The notes below the pieces were generated by a model. The model ran no database searches. It was not told where the DNA came from and worked only from the letters and a program-made list of their open reading frames with translations. A DNA stretch of 64,000 nucleotides. It comes from Salipiger marinus (lineage in GTDB: Bacteria > Pseudomonadota > Alphaproteobacteria > Rhodobacterales > Rhodobacteraceae). Shown here in pieces: positions 45,661 to 53,885 of the stretch. The stretch covers positions 62,001 to 126,000 of the forward strand of contig NZ_FNEJ01000014.1 in the NCBI RefSeq assembly GCF_900100085.1. The letters are read 5' to 3'. Within the stretch, counting starts at the first letter, position 1. Each line of letters starts with the position of its first letter. The position numbers were made by a program, and so were the translations under genes.

Positions 45661-46806
45661 TCAGCTGCCGGACAGCGAATCCGACACCGTGGCCACCGTG
45701 CTGACCGTGGTCAGCGAGCCGGTGATGGCGGCGATGGCCTTGTTCCACTGCGCGTAGGGCGCTTCGGTGACGTAGAGCGTGTCCTGATCGCGCACGACGA
45801 AGTCACGCGCCATGAAGACGCCGTTGGGCCGGGTCAGATCCAGCACATAGACCATGCGCTGCGCGCCGATCAGGTCGGTGCGGCCCAGCACCTGATTGGC
45901 GATGTCGGCGGGTTCGTTGCGGAAGATGAACACGCCGGTGGGATCGGCGGCGGTGGGCACCAGCCCGCCGACCTGTGCGATGGCCTCCACCGCCGACAGG
46001 GTCTGCGTCTCGAAGGGCACGCGGGCCTGCGTGCCGGTGGCGCCAAGCGCGGTGAAGGCGCGGGTGTCTTCCTCGACCAGAATCCGGTCGCCGCCGCGCA
46101 GCGCGATGTCATAGCGCGGGTTCTTGTAGAGATCCTGAAACCAGATCTTGCCCTGATGCCCGCCGCGCAGCACGGTGATCTGCGCGATCTCCGGCTCGAT
46201 GGCGATGCCCCCGGCGCGGGCCAGCATGGCCGACAGCGTGCGCGTGGGCCGTTCGATCGGATAGACGCCCTGCGCTCCCACCGCGCCCACAAGGCTGACG
46301 CTGGATCCGTCGCCCGCCAGACGCCGCACCTCGACCTGCGGATCGGGAGTCTGGTCCTGCAGCTTGTCGGTGATCAGGCGGCGGATCGCTTCGGGGGAAT
46401 TGCCGGCGGCCTGAATCCGGCCTGCATAGGGCACGAAGATGGAGCCCGAGCCATCGACCTGCACTTCTTCAAGGATGGTGGAATTGGTGGTTTCCGCCGC
46501 CAGAAGCCCGTCATCGACGTTTTCCCAGATGGTCAGGCCCAGCACGTCCCCCGGCTGGATCGTGTCCGATCCGACCAGACCCGCGCTCTGGAACTGTTCG
46601 GAAAAGCCAAGTGCCGGGACCACGGCGGTGGCGCGGGTCACGCGGTCATTGACCGAGACGACAAAGGCGTCGCCTTCCTGCATCACCGATCCGGCATAGA
46701 TCTCGCGTTTGTTGGGGCCGACGCGCGGCAGGCCGCAGGAGGCCAGAAACGACACCGCGACCAGAAGTGCGACGGATTGCGCCCATCGACTGGGAAACTG
46801 TTTCAC
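45661..46806 (-). CDS. Polysaccharide export lipoprotein (Wza/KpsD-like)
   Basis: A 381-residue outer-membrane export channel family protein. It has a lipoprotein signal with LASC lipobox (Cys24), the poly_export domain (DTIQPGDVLGLTIWENVDDG, then SGSIFVPYAGRIQAAG), and SLBB-like repeats (VGAQGVYPI, YDIALRGGDRILVEED, DFVVRDQDTLYVTEAP). The start codon is GTG at 46806 with GAGGAG upstream. Situated between kpsS and kpsC, it presumably exports the capsule across the outer membrane. No inner-membrane Wzc/KpsE partner or KpsMT transporter is nearby. Confidence 0.9.
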   Translation of the reverse strand: MKQFPSRWAQSVALLVAVSFLASCGLPRVGPNKREIYAGSVMQEGDAFVVSVNDRVTRATAVVPALGFSEQFQSAGLVGSDTIQPGDVLGLTIWENVDDGLLAAETTNSTILEEVQVDGSGSIFVPYAGRIQAAGNSPEAIRRLITDKLQDQTPDPQVEVRRLAGDGSSVSLVGAVGAQGVYPIERPTRTLSAMLARAGGIAIEPEIAQITVLRGGHQGKIWFQDLYKNPRYDIALRGGDRILVEEDTRAFTALGATGTQARVPFETQTLSAVEAIAQVGGLVPTAADPTGVFIFRNEPADIANQVLGRTDLIGAQRMVYVLDLTRPNGVFMARDFVVRDQDTLYVTEAPYAQWNKAIAAITGSLTTVSTVATVSDSLSGS

Positions 46807-46899
46807 TGCTCGGTCTCCTCGACCTGTTCTTGCCTCTGGCTTTTTTGGAAAACCCTAGCGCAGGACCTTGCAAAAACATACCCTGTCGGGGCCTGCCGC

Positions 46900-48192
46900 T
46901 CAGCGGACAAGCCGCAACTGTTGCCGGGGCGCCGCGGTTCCGTGACGCAGCGCGTCATAGGGATCATGCGGGGCCAGCATCATGTCGACCACCTGCCGCA
47001 GCAGCTGCCGCCGCCCGCGGGCGGAATAGAAGCCGCCGGGCAGCTGGCTGGTTTCCAGCAGATAGCGGCGGAACTGCTTGTAGGCGCGGTTGTCGGGCGG
47101 GGTGGGCTGGGCAAAAAACTCGGCCAGCGGCTGGTCCGAGACGAATTCCGGCTTGGCATAGACTGCCCGGCCAAAGACCCGCAGCGGGATGCCGCGCCAC
47201 AGCACCTGCTGTCCGGCGGTGGAATTGACGGTGACGGCGCTGCGCGCGTCGTTCAGCAACTGCGCCAGCTTGCCGCCGGGGACAAAATGCACCCGGTCCT
47301 CGACCCCCAGACGGCGGGCAGTGTCGCGGATGGCGCGGCGCAGCGGGAACTGGCCGTTTTCCAGCGGATGCGCCTTGACCACCAGATGATGATGGCCGGG
47401 GGCGCCGCGGGCGAACCCCTCGATCACCAGATCCAGAAATTCGGTCATCGAGCCAAAGGGCGAATGCTGGCGGAAGCTGGCATCATGTTCCAGCTGCAGC
47501 AACGCCAGATGATAGGGAAAGCCGCCCAGCCGGATGCGCAGCGTCTCGATCAGCCGCTCGGCGCGGTTGACCGGCATCAGCAGCAGGCGCTTGACGTAAA
47601 GCTGGAATTCGCGCGCCACCGACAGGTCGCGATGTGGGCGGAAGGCGCGGTAATCACCGTTCCGGAACAGCACGAACCAGTGGTAGAGCGCGCCGTAAAA
47701 GATGTGCTGGCGCATGTCGCCCCAATGGCCGGGGGGCAGCGGCGCCTCCATGTCCGAACGTTCGAGCGCCGCGCGCATCTCGGGCACGGTCATCTGCATC
47801 AGCCGGGAATGGCCATTGGCGCCGCCGCGTTCATAGGTGATCCAGTAGGGGCGCATGTAGCCTTCTTCGAAGACATGCACGGTCAGGCCCCGGGCGCGCG
47901 CCTCGGCCACGGCCTGCGCATGCAGCGGGCGGGTGTCGCCATAGAGCACCAGATCGGTGACGCGCTTCTCGCTGAGGAGCGTGCGCAGGTGGTCGGGCCA
48001 GTCGGCGGGCGGGGCGGTGAAGGGCAGGTAGCTTTGCGGATGGAACCAGAAGGCGCGGTCGCCCGCGTTGAAGCCGACGCGCCAGACCTCGGCCCCGGTG
48101 CGGCGCAGCATCTGGCCCAGACGGTGAAAGAACGGCCCGTGCGGACCCTGAAGGAACAGGAAGACCCGGTGCTGCGCTGTTGCCTTGGTCAT
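46900..48192 (-). CDS. kpsS: Capsular polysaccharide Kdo transferase KpsS
   Basis: KpsS adds the first beta-Kdo to lysophosphatidylglycerol in capsule lipid terminus assembly. The 430-residue protein has the family's QGPHGPFFHRLG N-terminal motif, YGDTRPLHAQA, VFEEGYMRPYWIT and the C-terminal SAVTVNSTAGQQVLWRGIPLRVFG segment. It is the first gene of a minus-strand group kpsS, Wza-like, kpsC. The ATG at 48192 is the natural start. It is divergent from ribE. Confidence 0.92.
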   Translation of the reverse strand: MTKATAQHRVFLFLQGPHGPFFHRLGQMLRRTGAEVWRVGFNAGDRAFWFHPQSYLPFTAPPADWPDHLRTLLSEKRVTDLVLYGDTRPLHAQAVAEARARGLTVHVFEEGYMRPYWITYERGGANGHSRLMQMTVPEMRAALERSDMEAPLPPGHWGDMRQHIFYGALYHWFVLFRNGDYRAFRPHRDLSVAREFQLYVKRLLLMPVNRAERLIETLRIRLGGFPYHLALLQLEHDASFRQHSPFGSMTEFLDLVIEGFARGAPGHHHLVVKAHPLENGQFPLRRAIRDTARRLGVEDRVHFVPGGKLAQLLNDARSAVTVNSTAGQQVLWRGIPLRVFGRAVYAKPEFVSDQPLAEFFAQPTPPDNRAYKQFRRYLLETSQLPGGFYSARGRRQLLRQVVDMMLAPHDPYDALRHGTAAPRQQLRLVR

Positions 48193-48298
48193 GGCCCCCC
48201 GCTAAGGATTGGCCCCGTCCGGGGCGGTCCGATGGAGGACGCTACCGTGATTTCGTGACCAGAATAAGGCCCTCATGGGGCAGACAGGGAGAAGCGGC

Positions 48299-48886
48299 AT
48301 GTTCACCGGCATCGTCACCGACATGGGCGAAATCCGCGATCTGACGCAGGCGGGGGATCTGACCGCGCGGATCGGCACGCGGTATGACACCGGCGGCATC
48401 GACATCGGCGCCTCGATCGCCTGCGACGGGGTCTGCCTGACCGTGGTGACGCTGGGGCCGGACTGGTTCGACGTGCAGATCAGCGCGGAAACCCTTTCAA
48501 AGACCAATCTTGGCGGCTGGACCGCGGGCCAGCGCATCAATCTGGAACGCGCGCTGAAGGTCGGCGACGAGCTGGGCGGGCATATCGTGTCCGGTCATGT
48601 GGACGGGCTGGCGGAGGTGGTGTCGGTGACCGACGAGGGCGACAGCACCCGCGTGCAGCTGCGCGCCCCCGAGGCGCTGGCCAAGTTCATCGCGCCCAAG
48701 GGATCGGTGGCGCTGAACGGCACCTCGCTGACGGTGAACGAAGTGCAGGGCGCGGTGTTCGGCATCAACTTCATCCCGCATACCAAAGAGGTCACCACAT
48801 GGGGCCGGGTCGCGGTGGGCGACCGGGTCAATCTGGAGGTGGACACCATGGCGCGCTACGTGGCGCGGCTGGCCGAGATGAGCTGA
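48299..48886 (+). CDS. ribE: Riboflavin synthase, alpha subunit
   Basis: This enzyme dismutates two molecules of 6,7-dimethyl-8-ribityllumazine to riboflavin. The 195-residue protein has the required two lumazine-binding repeats. The first is MFTGIVTDMGEI with ACDGVCLTVV. The second is GGHIVSGHVDG with SVALNGTSLTVNEV. ATG 48299 starts with the conserved MFTGI. No FMN riboswitch is visible in the short upstream region. It is followed by the second tandem repeat array. Confidence 0.96.
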   Translation: MFTGIVTDMGEIRDLTQAGDLTARIGTRYDTGGIDIGASIACDGVCLTVVTLGPDWFDVQISAETLSKTNLGGWTAGQRINLERALKVGDELGGHIVSGHVDGLAEVVSVTDEGDSTRVQLRAPEALAKFIAPKGSVALNGTSLTVNEVQGAVFGINFIPHTKEVTTWGRVAVGDRVNLEVDTMARYVARLAEMS

Positions 48887-48905
48887 GGCGCGGCGCCAGA
48901 TCAAG

Positions 48906-49048
48906 GCGAGGGGCTCTGCCCCTCGCGCCGGAGGCGCGGTGCCAGATCAAGGCGAGGGGCTCTGCCTCTCGCGCCGGAGGCGCGGCACTGGGAAAGGCGA
49001 GGGGCGCTGCCCCTCGCGCTCCCCGGGATATTTTTGCCAAGAAGAAGG
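48906..49048 (+). repeat. Tandem palindromic repeat array with conserved tail (ribE-soxT gap)
   Basis: GCGAGGGGC units begin at 48906, 48952 and 48997, a period of 46 then 45 bases. Each contains GCGAGGGGC...CCCTCGC and GCGCCGGAGGCGC palindromes. The last joins the tail CTCCCCGGGATATTT followed by GCCAAGAAGAAGG. The structure is the same as in the hisB-hisH gap at 14734-14970. It lies between the convergent ribE and soxT genes. Confidence 0.88.
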
Positions 49049-49092
49049 GGCGGGGGCTGCTGTGGCGTCTTGTGGTGCGGCAGCGCGGGCGG

Positions 49093-50151
49093 TCATTCGG
49101 CGGGCTGGAAGCCGAGGATGAGCTGGCGCAGGCCGAGTGCGGCGCCCGCGAAGATGGCCGCCATGGTGACCGGGGCCGACAGGGCCAGCACCGAAAAGGC
49201 CGAAAGGCCCTGACCGATGGTGCAGCCCATGGCCACGACCGCGCCCGCGCCCATCAGGGCCGCGCCGATGATCTGGCGGCGCAGTTCGCGCGGATCCTCG
49301 CAGGCCTCCCAGCGGAAGTGCCCCTTGATCAGCGAGCCGAGGAAGGCGCCGGCCCAGACCCCGGCCACGGATCCCACGGCAAAGGTGATGGGGCGCGCCG
49401 ATCCGGTCATCCACCACAGCAGCGAGTCGCCCAAGGGCGCGGCGAAGCTGTGCGAGGCCACCGGCACGCCGGCAAAGCCCGTGGCCGCAACCCAGGCCGT
49501 GCCCGCCCAGGCCAGCACGATGGCGAGGCCGACGGCCATGGCCCATGCCACCTGTTTCGGTTTCGCGCGCAGCCCGGGCGAGGCGAGCGCGCCCGCGAGG
49601 ATCAGCGCGCCGAAGCCGAGCCCGAGCGCCGTGACCGGCAGGCCGGTCAGGCGCGCCAGCCAGTGCGCCAGCCCCGGCGGCGTTGTGGTGATGACCTCCG
49701 CCTGCGGGAACAGCGCCACGCGCAGCGGCGCCAGCGGGCCGGACAGCACCACATAGGTGGACACGCCCATCACCAGCACGATGACGAAGCTGCGCAGGTC
49801 GCCGCCGCCCAGCCGGGCGATGGCGCCATAGCCGCAGGTGCCCGCCAGCGCCATGCCATAGCCAAAGGCCAGCCCTCCCGCGATGGAGGCCAGTGGCACC
49901 CAGCGGACCGACAGGTAATAGGTGTCGGTCGCCTCTAGCAGGCCCGCCGCCATCAGCCCGAAACTGCCGAGCACCGCCGTGCCGATGGCCACCCCCCACA
50001 TGCGCAGCCGCAGGTCGGATCCGCCATAGAGCACATCCTCGATGGCGCCGAGGGTGCAGAACCGCCCCAGCCGGGCGGCAAGGCCCAGAAGCAGGCCGCT
50101 GGCCAGCCCGATCAGGGCGACCAGATGATGGTCGGTGATGCTGTCGATCAT
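49093..50151 (-). CDS. soxT: SoxT, YeeE/YedE family sulfur transporter
   Basis: A 352-residue membrane protein with about ten hydrophobic segments and the family's cysteine motifs: [24 protein letters not shown] and [13 protein letters not shown]. In Paracoccus and relatives, soxT precedes soxRS in the same order. It has been linked to uptake of a sulfur species needed for thiosulfate-dependent induction. It is a distant paralogue of the protein at 30340-31398. An 84-base region with a weak SoxR-like site separates it from soxR. Confidence 0.9.
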   Translation of the reverse strand: MIDSITDHHLVALIGLASGLLLGLAARLGRFCTLGAIEDVLYGGSDLRLRMWGVAIGTAVLGSFGLMAAGLLEATDTYYLSVRWVPLASIAGGLAFGYGMALAGTCGYGAIARLGGGDLRSFVIVLVMGVSTYVVLSGPLAPLRVALFPQAEVITTTPPGLAHWLARLTGLPVTALGLGFGALILAGALASPGLRAKPKQVAWAMAVGLAIVLAWAGTAWVAATGFAGVPVASHSFAAPLGDSLLWWMTGSARPITFAVGSVAGVWAGAFLGSLIKGHFRWEACEDPRELRRQIIGAALMGAGAVVAMGCTIGQGLSAFSVLALSAPVTMAAIFAGAALGLRQLILGFQPAE

Positions 50152-50205
50152 GACAGGGCTCCTCCTCCGCTGTCGTGAGGGCGGAGTATGGGATGATGTC
50201 GCGAA

Positions 50206-50221
50206 ATTCGCAAGCGTGTTC
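50206..50221. promoter_or_regulatory. Weak SoxR-like operator upstream of soxT
   Basis: Read on the minus strand, GAAC-ACGCTTGC-GAAT keeps the GCGAAT half of the soxC site (9 of 16 positions agree with it) but not the ATTC half. It lies 55 bases upstream of the soxT start. Confidence 0.3.
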
Positions 50222-50235
50222 TGGAATGTGTTCGG

Positions 50236-50601
50236 TCAGGATCCGCTGCTGGTGGGCGCGCCGTCTTCGGCGCAGAACAGCTCGTAGACGCATTCCAGCA
50301 TGCGGCGGGGCCGGTCATCGGCGAGCCGGTAATAGATGGCCTTGCCGTCGCGGCGCGGCACCACCAGCCCTTCGAGCCGCAGGCGCGACAGCTGCTGCGA
50401 CACGGCGGCCTGCCGGGCAGAGAGCAGATCCTCCAGTTCGGTCACGGATTTCTCGCCGGTGACCAGATGGCACAGGATCATCAGGCGGCCTTCATGGCTG
50501 ATCGCCTTGAGAAAGGCCGAGGCCGCTGTCGCCTTGTCGACGATCCGGTCCAGTTCCGCCTCGCTCAGATCGTCAGAGATGACCGGAAGCGTCATGTTCA
50601 T
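50236..50601 (-). CDS. soxR: SoxR, ArsR/SmtB-family persulfide-type repressor
   Basis: SoxR is the repressor of sox operons (unrelated to the superoxide SoxR). The 121-residue protein has a winged helix with SARQAAVSQQLSRLRLEGLV as recognition region (the 20-residue core). Cys44 (in MILCHLV) and Cys110 (YELFC) are 66 residues apart, the same spacing as the sulfide-sensing Cys41-Cys107 pair of SqrR; Cys104 is an additional cysteine. The start ATG 50601 overlaps the soxS stop (TGATG). Predicted target sites ATTC-N8-GAAT lie upstream of soxX and soxC. Confidence 0.93.
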   Translation of the reverse strand: MNMTLPVISDDLSEAELDRIVDKATAASAFLKAISHEGRLMILCHLVTGEKSVTELEDLLSARQAAVSQQLSRLRLEGLVVPRRDGKAIYYRLADDRPRRMLECVYELFCAEDGAPTSSGS

Positions 50602-51011
50602 CACCCACCCTCCAGAGGGATCGCCGGGCCGTCCTCCACCGCGCCGGGATCGTAGTCCGTGTGCTGCTCCAGCATGCGCGCGAGCATCGGCCAGAAGAAA
50701 TCCTCGCCCACGTAGCCTTCCATGCGGGCCAGTTCCTGACCGTTCTCTATCAGGAGGAAGGTGGGCGTGAATACCACCTTTCGGGCATATGTCACGCCGT
50801 CGGGCGGGGGATCGCGCAGATCCGCCCGCAAAAGCGGCGCAAACCGGCCTTCGGAGGTGTTGGGATAGGCGGGGGCGATCTGCCGGTTCCAGAGCGCGCA
50901 ATAGGCGCAGCCCTGCTGTTCGACCATCAGCAGACGCAGCTCTGCCCGCGCCGGGGCGCTGAACAGGGCAAGGGCGGCAAGCCCTGCAAACAGAAGGACG
51001 GAAAGGCGCAT
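50601..51011 (-). CDS. soxS: SoxS, periplasmic thioredoxin-like protein
   Basis: SoxS keeps SoxYZ reduced and active. The 136-residue protein has a signal peptide (RLSVLLFAGLAALALFSAPARA) and a thioredoxin-fold CxxC motif, Cys35-Cys38 (EQQGCAYCALWN). A cis-proline region TPTFLLIENG follows. The ATG at 51011 is the natural start. It overlaps soxR downstream and is divergent from soxV across a 73-base region that carries a degenerate SoxR site. Confidence 0.93.
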   Translation of the reverse strand: MRLSVLLFAGLAALALFSAPARAELRLLMVEQQGCAYCALWNRQIAPAYPNTSEGRFAPLLRADLRDPPPDGVTYARKVVFTPTFLLIENGQELARMEGYVGEDFFWPMLARMLEQHTDYDPGAVEDGPAIPLEGG

Positions 51012-51045
51012 CGCACACCCGGTTGACGTATCGTCGGACAAGGTA

Positions 51046-51061
51046 ATATGAATATGTGAAT
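51046..51061. promoter_or_regulatory. Degenerate SoxR operator between soxS and soxV
   Basis: On the minus strand the sequence reads ATTCACAT ATTC ATAT. The left half ATTCACAT is identical to those of the soxX and soxC sites, while the right half ATAT departs from GAAT. It lies between the divergent soxS and soxV starts, the location of a proven SoxR operator in related bacteria. Confidence 0.5.
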
Positions 51062-51084
51062 TGTTCAAGGCGGGGGAGGCGGGC

Positions 51085-51822
51085 TTGTTCGACATCAGCT
51101 TTCTGGGGGCCCTGCTGGCGGGCTTCGGTGCCTTCTTCACCCCCTGCATCCTGCCGATGGTACCTTTTTACCTGTCATACATGGCGGGGATTTCCATGGC
51201 GGAGCTGCGCGGCGACGGGGCGATCGCGCCCGGGGCGCAGCGGCGGCTTCTGGTCTCTTCGGTGATGTTCGCGCTGGGCGTGACCACGATCTTCATGCTG
51301 CTGGGGATGGGGGCCACCGCGCTGGGGCAGGCCTTTGCCGACTGGCGGCGGCCGCTGTCTTATGTGGCGGCGGCGGTCATCTTCCTGTTCGGGCTGCATT
51401 TTCTGGGCGTCATCAAGATCGGGTTCCTCTACCGGGAAAAGCGGATGGACAGCAAGGCGGACCCGTCGACGGTGCTGGGCGCCTATGTCATGGGGCTGGC
51501 CTTCGGCTTTGGCTGGACCGCCTGCGTGGGGCCGGTGCTGGCCTCGATCCTGATGATCGCAAGCGGCATGGGCGATATCGTGATGGGCGCGCTGCTGCTG
51601 GCGGTGTTCGGGCTGGGCATGACCGCGCCCTTCGTGCTGGCGGCGGCTTTTGCGCGGCCATTCCTGACCTGGATGCAGCGTAACCGCCGCTATCTCAATC
51701 ATGCCGAGAAAGTGATGGGCGTGCTGCTGATCGTGTTTGCGATACTGATCGCGACCGACACCGTGAACACGATCTCGACATGGATGATCGAGACATTCCC
51801 GGGCTTCACGGCGCTCGGCTGA
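51085..51822 (+). CDS. soxV: SoxV, CcdA-family thiol-disulfide membrane transporter
   Basis: SoxV passes electrons from cytoplasmic thioredoxin across the membrane to SoxW/SoxS. The 245-residue protein has about six membrane helices and the two redox cysteines of the CcdA/DsbD-beta family: Cys21 in GAFFTPCILPMVPFYLSY (with helix-breaking prolines) and a second in GFGWTACVGPVL. I chose a TTG start at 51085 because GGGGGAGG lies five bases upstream. A TTG at 51061 would put the operator inside the gene. No ATG is available near the conserved N-terminus. Confidence 0.9.
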   Translation: MFDISFLGALLAGFGAFFTPCILPMVPFYLSYMAGISMAELRGDGAIAPGAQRRLLVSSVMFALGVTTIFMLLGMGATALGQAFADWRRPLSYVAAAVIFLFGLHFLGVIKIGFLYREKRMDSKADPSTVLGAYVMGLAFGFGWTACVGPVLASILMIASGMGDIVMGALLLAVFGLGMTAPFVLAAAFARPFLTWMQRNRRYLNHAEKVMGVLLIVFAILIATDTVNTISTWMIETFPGFTALG

Positions 51823-51838
51823 CCAAGGGAGGAGAGAG

Positions 51839-52420
51839 ATGTTTCTGCGTTTTGCCGCGGCTCTGGCCGCAACCTGTATCGCGCTGCCCCTCTGGGCGGC
51901 CGAGATGGGCGATGACGGGCTCTACAAGGAGCCTTGGATGCGCGACACCTTCAAGGATCTGCGCGAGGATCTGGCCGAGGCCAATGCCGAGGGCAAGCGG
52001 CTGGTGCTGTTCGTGGAGCAGCGCGGCTGCATCTACTGCCACCAGATGCACGAGGAGGTGTTTTCCGACGCCGAGGTGAGCGATTACATCGCCGACAATT
52101 TCTATGTGGTGCAGATCAACCTGCATGGCGACACCGAGGTCACCGATTTTGACGGTGAGTCGCTGCCCGAGAAGGCTGCGGCGCAGAAATGGCGGGTGCT
52201 GTTCACGCCAAACATCGTGTTTCTGCCCGAAGAGGTGCCCGAGGATGCCACGGCGACAGAGGCGGCGGTGGCGGTGATGCCGGGCGCCTTTGGCAAGGGC
52301 ACGACGCTCGACATGTTCACATGGGTCGCCGAGAAGCGATACGAGCTTGATAACGGCGAAGATTTCCAGCGTTATCACGCCAGACGGATTCAGGAACGCG
52401 CCGATGGCGCCACCGACTGA
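51839..52420 (+). CDS. soxW: SoxW, periplasmic thioredoxin
   Basis: A 193-residue secreted thioredoxin-like protein with signal peptide (MFLRFAAALAATCIALPLWA) and active site Cys64-Cys67 in QRGCIYCHQMHEEVF. It receives electrons from SoxV. The sequence ends in a charged tail (YHARRIQERADGATD). The ATG at 51839 follows GGAGGAGAG. A 135-base intergenic region with a SoxR operator and promoter separates it from soxX. Confidence 0.93.
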   Translation: MFLRFAAALAATCIALPLWAAEMGDDGLYKEPWMRDTFKDLREDLAEANAEGKRLVLFVEQRGCIYCHQMHEEVFSDAEVSDYIADNFYVVQINLHGDTEVTDFDGESLPEKAAAQKWRVLFTPNIVFLPEEVPEDATATEAAVAVMPGAFGKGTTLDMFTWVAEKRYELDNGEDFQRYHARRIQERADGATD

Positions 52421-52442
52421 GTCGAAAGGTTAACGGACAGTA

Positions 52443-52458
52443 ATTCACATCCGTGAAT
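52443..52458. promoter_or_regulatory. SoxR/SqrR-type operator upstream of soxX
   Basis: ATTCACATCCGTGAAT is an exact ATTC-N8-GAAT palindrome, extended to AATTCAC/GTGAATT. It sits 98 bases upstream of the soxX start and directly upstream of a putative -35 element, a good position for repressing soxXYZABCD. Confidence 0.75.
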
Positions 52459-52461
52459 TTG

Positions 52462-52489
52462 TTGTTGCGTAAAGGGGCTGCGGTAGACT
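52462..52489 (+). promoter_or_regulatory. Putative soxX promoter
   Basis: TTGTTG (52462-52467) and TAGACT (52484-52489) are separated by 16 bases and lie three bases after the SoxR operator. The transcript would start about 60 bases upstream of soxX. Confidence 0.45.
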
Positions 52490-52555
52490 ACGGTATTCCA
52501 TAGCCAAAGACGACGAGGCCCGGAACAAGGGCCGGCTTGAGCCTAGGGAGGAGAC

Positions 52556-53029
52556 ATGAAGTTTATAGGGATGACGCTGGCCGCCGCGCTTTTTGCCGGG
52601 GTGGCCGCGGCCGAGACCGTTCTACCCGATGACGTCGTCTATGACGACTACGGCGCGGTAGAGGCTTCGCTGACCGGCCAGCCCGGCAACCCGGAAAACG
52701 GCGCCAAGATCGCGGTCAACCGCGGTCTGGGCAATTGCGTGGCCTGCCACGCGGTCTCTGCACTGGACAATGCGCCCTTCCATGGCGAAGTCGGGCCGCC
52801 GCTTGACGGCGTGGGCGGCTATCGGAGCGAGGCGGAACTGCGCGGGATCATCGCCAATGCCAAGCACACCTTCGAAGGCACGGTGATGCCCGCCTTCTAC
52901 AAGACCAGCGGGTTCATCCGTCCGGGGGACGGGTATACCGGCAAGGCCGCGTCAGAGACGATTTCCCCCATTCTCGCCGCACAGGACGTAGAGGACGTGG
53001 TCGCGTTCCTCATGACGTTGCAGGACTGA
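52556..53029 (+). CDS. soxX: SoxX, monoheme cytochrome c
   Basis: SoxX pairs with SoxA to couple thiosulfate to SoxYZ and pass electrons on. The 157-residue protein has a signal peptide (MKFIGMTLAAALFAGVAAA) and one heme site, Cys61-Cys64-His65 (NCVACHAV). A probable methionine ligand lies in TVMPAFYKTSGF. The ATG follows GGGAGGAG. It is the first gene of the unit soxXYZABCD. Confidence 0.95.
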   Translation: MKFIGMTLAAALFAGVAAAETVLPDDVVYDDYGAVEASLTGQPGNPENGAKIAVNRGLGNCVACHAVSALDNAPFHGEVGPPLDGVGGYRSEAELRGIIANAKHTFEGTVMPAFYKTSGFIRPGDGYTGKAASETISPILAAQDVEDVVAFLMTLQD

Positions 53030-53064
53030 CAGACGCGACCACCCAGATTCAGGAGACATGCAAC

Positions 53065-53484
53065 ATGGACTTCACACGTCGTGAAACCCTGGCCATCGGC
53101 GGTGCCGCCGCTCTGGTCACGCTGCTGCCCGCCGGGGCCTATGCCGCGACCAGCGAAGAGCTGATCGCAGAGTTCACCGGTGGCGCCGACATGGCCGATA
53201 CCGGGGTGGAACTGACCGCGCCCGAGATCGCGGAAAACGGCAATACCGTGCCGATCGAAGTGCGTGCCGAAGGCGCGTCGGCCATTCTGGTGCTTGCCAC
53301 CGGCAACCCGACCCCGCCCGTGGCCACCTTCAACTTCGGCCCGCTCGCCGCGTCGCAATATGCCTCCACCCGGATCCGGCTGGCCGGCACGCAGGATGTG
53401 GTGGCGGTGGCCAAGCTGGCCGATGGCAGCTTTGCCCGCACCAGCAAGACCGTGAAAGTCACCATCGGCGGCTGCGGCGGCTGA
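53065..53484 (+). CDS. soxY: SoxY, sulfur-carrier subunit
   Basis: SoxY carries the thiosulfate-derived sulfur chain on a C-terminal cysteine. The 139-residue protein has a twin-arginine signal (FTRRETLAIGGAAALVTLL) and ends in GGCGG, with the carrier Cys137 on its flexible tail. An immunoglobulin-like beta sandwich lies between. Tat export suggests that SoxYZ leaves folded, with SoxZ riding along without its own signal. It is preceded by CAGGAGAC. Confidence 0.96.
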   Translation: MDFTRRETLAIGGAAALVTLLPAGAYAATSEELIAEFTGGADMADTGVELTAPEIAENGNTVPIEVRAEGASAILVLATGNPTPPVATFNFGPLAASQYASTRIRLAGTQDVVAVAKLADGSFARTSKTVKVTIGGCGG

Positions 53485-53514
53485 TCGACCCCCTCTCATC
53501 AGGAGACGTTTAAA

Positions 53515-53844
53515 ATGGCAGACGGTGTCAAACCCCGGGTGAAAGTCCCCAAATCCGCCGCCGCTGGCGAGGCTGTGATGCTGAAGACGCTCATCAGCCA
53601 CCCGATGGAATCCGGCCAGCGCAAGGACAGCAGCGGCAACGTGATCCCGCGGTCGATCATCAACCGCTTCACCTGCGAATTCAACGGCGAGATGGTCCTT
53701 GACGTGGCCATGGATCCGGCGATTTCGACCAATCCCTACTTCGAATTCGAAGCCATGGTGAACGAAGCCGGTGACTTCAAGTTCACGTGGTACGACGACG
53801 ACGGCTCGGTCTACGAAGACACGCAGAGCATCGAAATCGCATGA
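53515..53844 (+). CDS. soxZ: SoxZ, sulfur-carrier complex subunit
   Basis: SoxZ forms the heterodimer with SoxY. The 109-residue protein is a beta-sandwich with family motifs KVPKSAAAGEAVMLKTLISHPMES (20-residue part) and RSIINRFTCEFNGE, and it lacks a signal peptide, so export depends on SoxY. It is followed by a terminator-like hairpin before soxA. Confidence 0.95.
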   Translation: MADGVKPRVKVPKSAAAGEAVMLKTLISHPMESGQRKDSSGNVIPRSIINRFTCEFNGEMVLDVAMDPAISTNPYFEFEAMVNEAGDFKFTWYDDDGSVYEDTQSIEIA

Positions 53845-53852
53845 TTTCGGAG

Positions 53853-53885
53853 CCCCGCCCCGCGAGAAGACGGGGCGGGGTCTTT
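53853..53885 (+). terminator. Intra-operon terminator-like hairpin between soxZ and soxA
   Basis: A perfect ten-base stem CCCCGCCCCG (53853-53862) with CGGGGCGGGG (53871-53880), loop CGAGAAGA, is followed by TCTTT. It lies 18 bases upstream of the soxA start. It probably gives partial termination or 3'-end protection, so soxXYZ mRNA would exceed soxAB mRNA. Confidence 0.7.

Noticed and set aside
43607-45757. 716-codon plus-strand frame opposite kpsC
   Set aside because: Antisense shadow of a two-module glycosyltransferase; composition is typical of shadows in GC-rich genomes.
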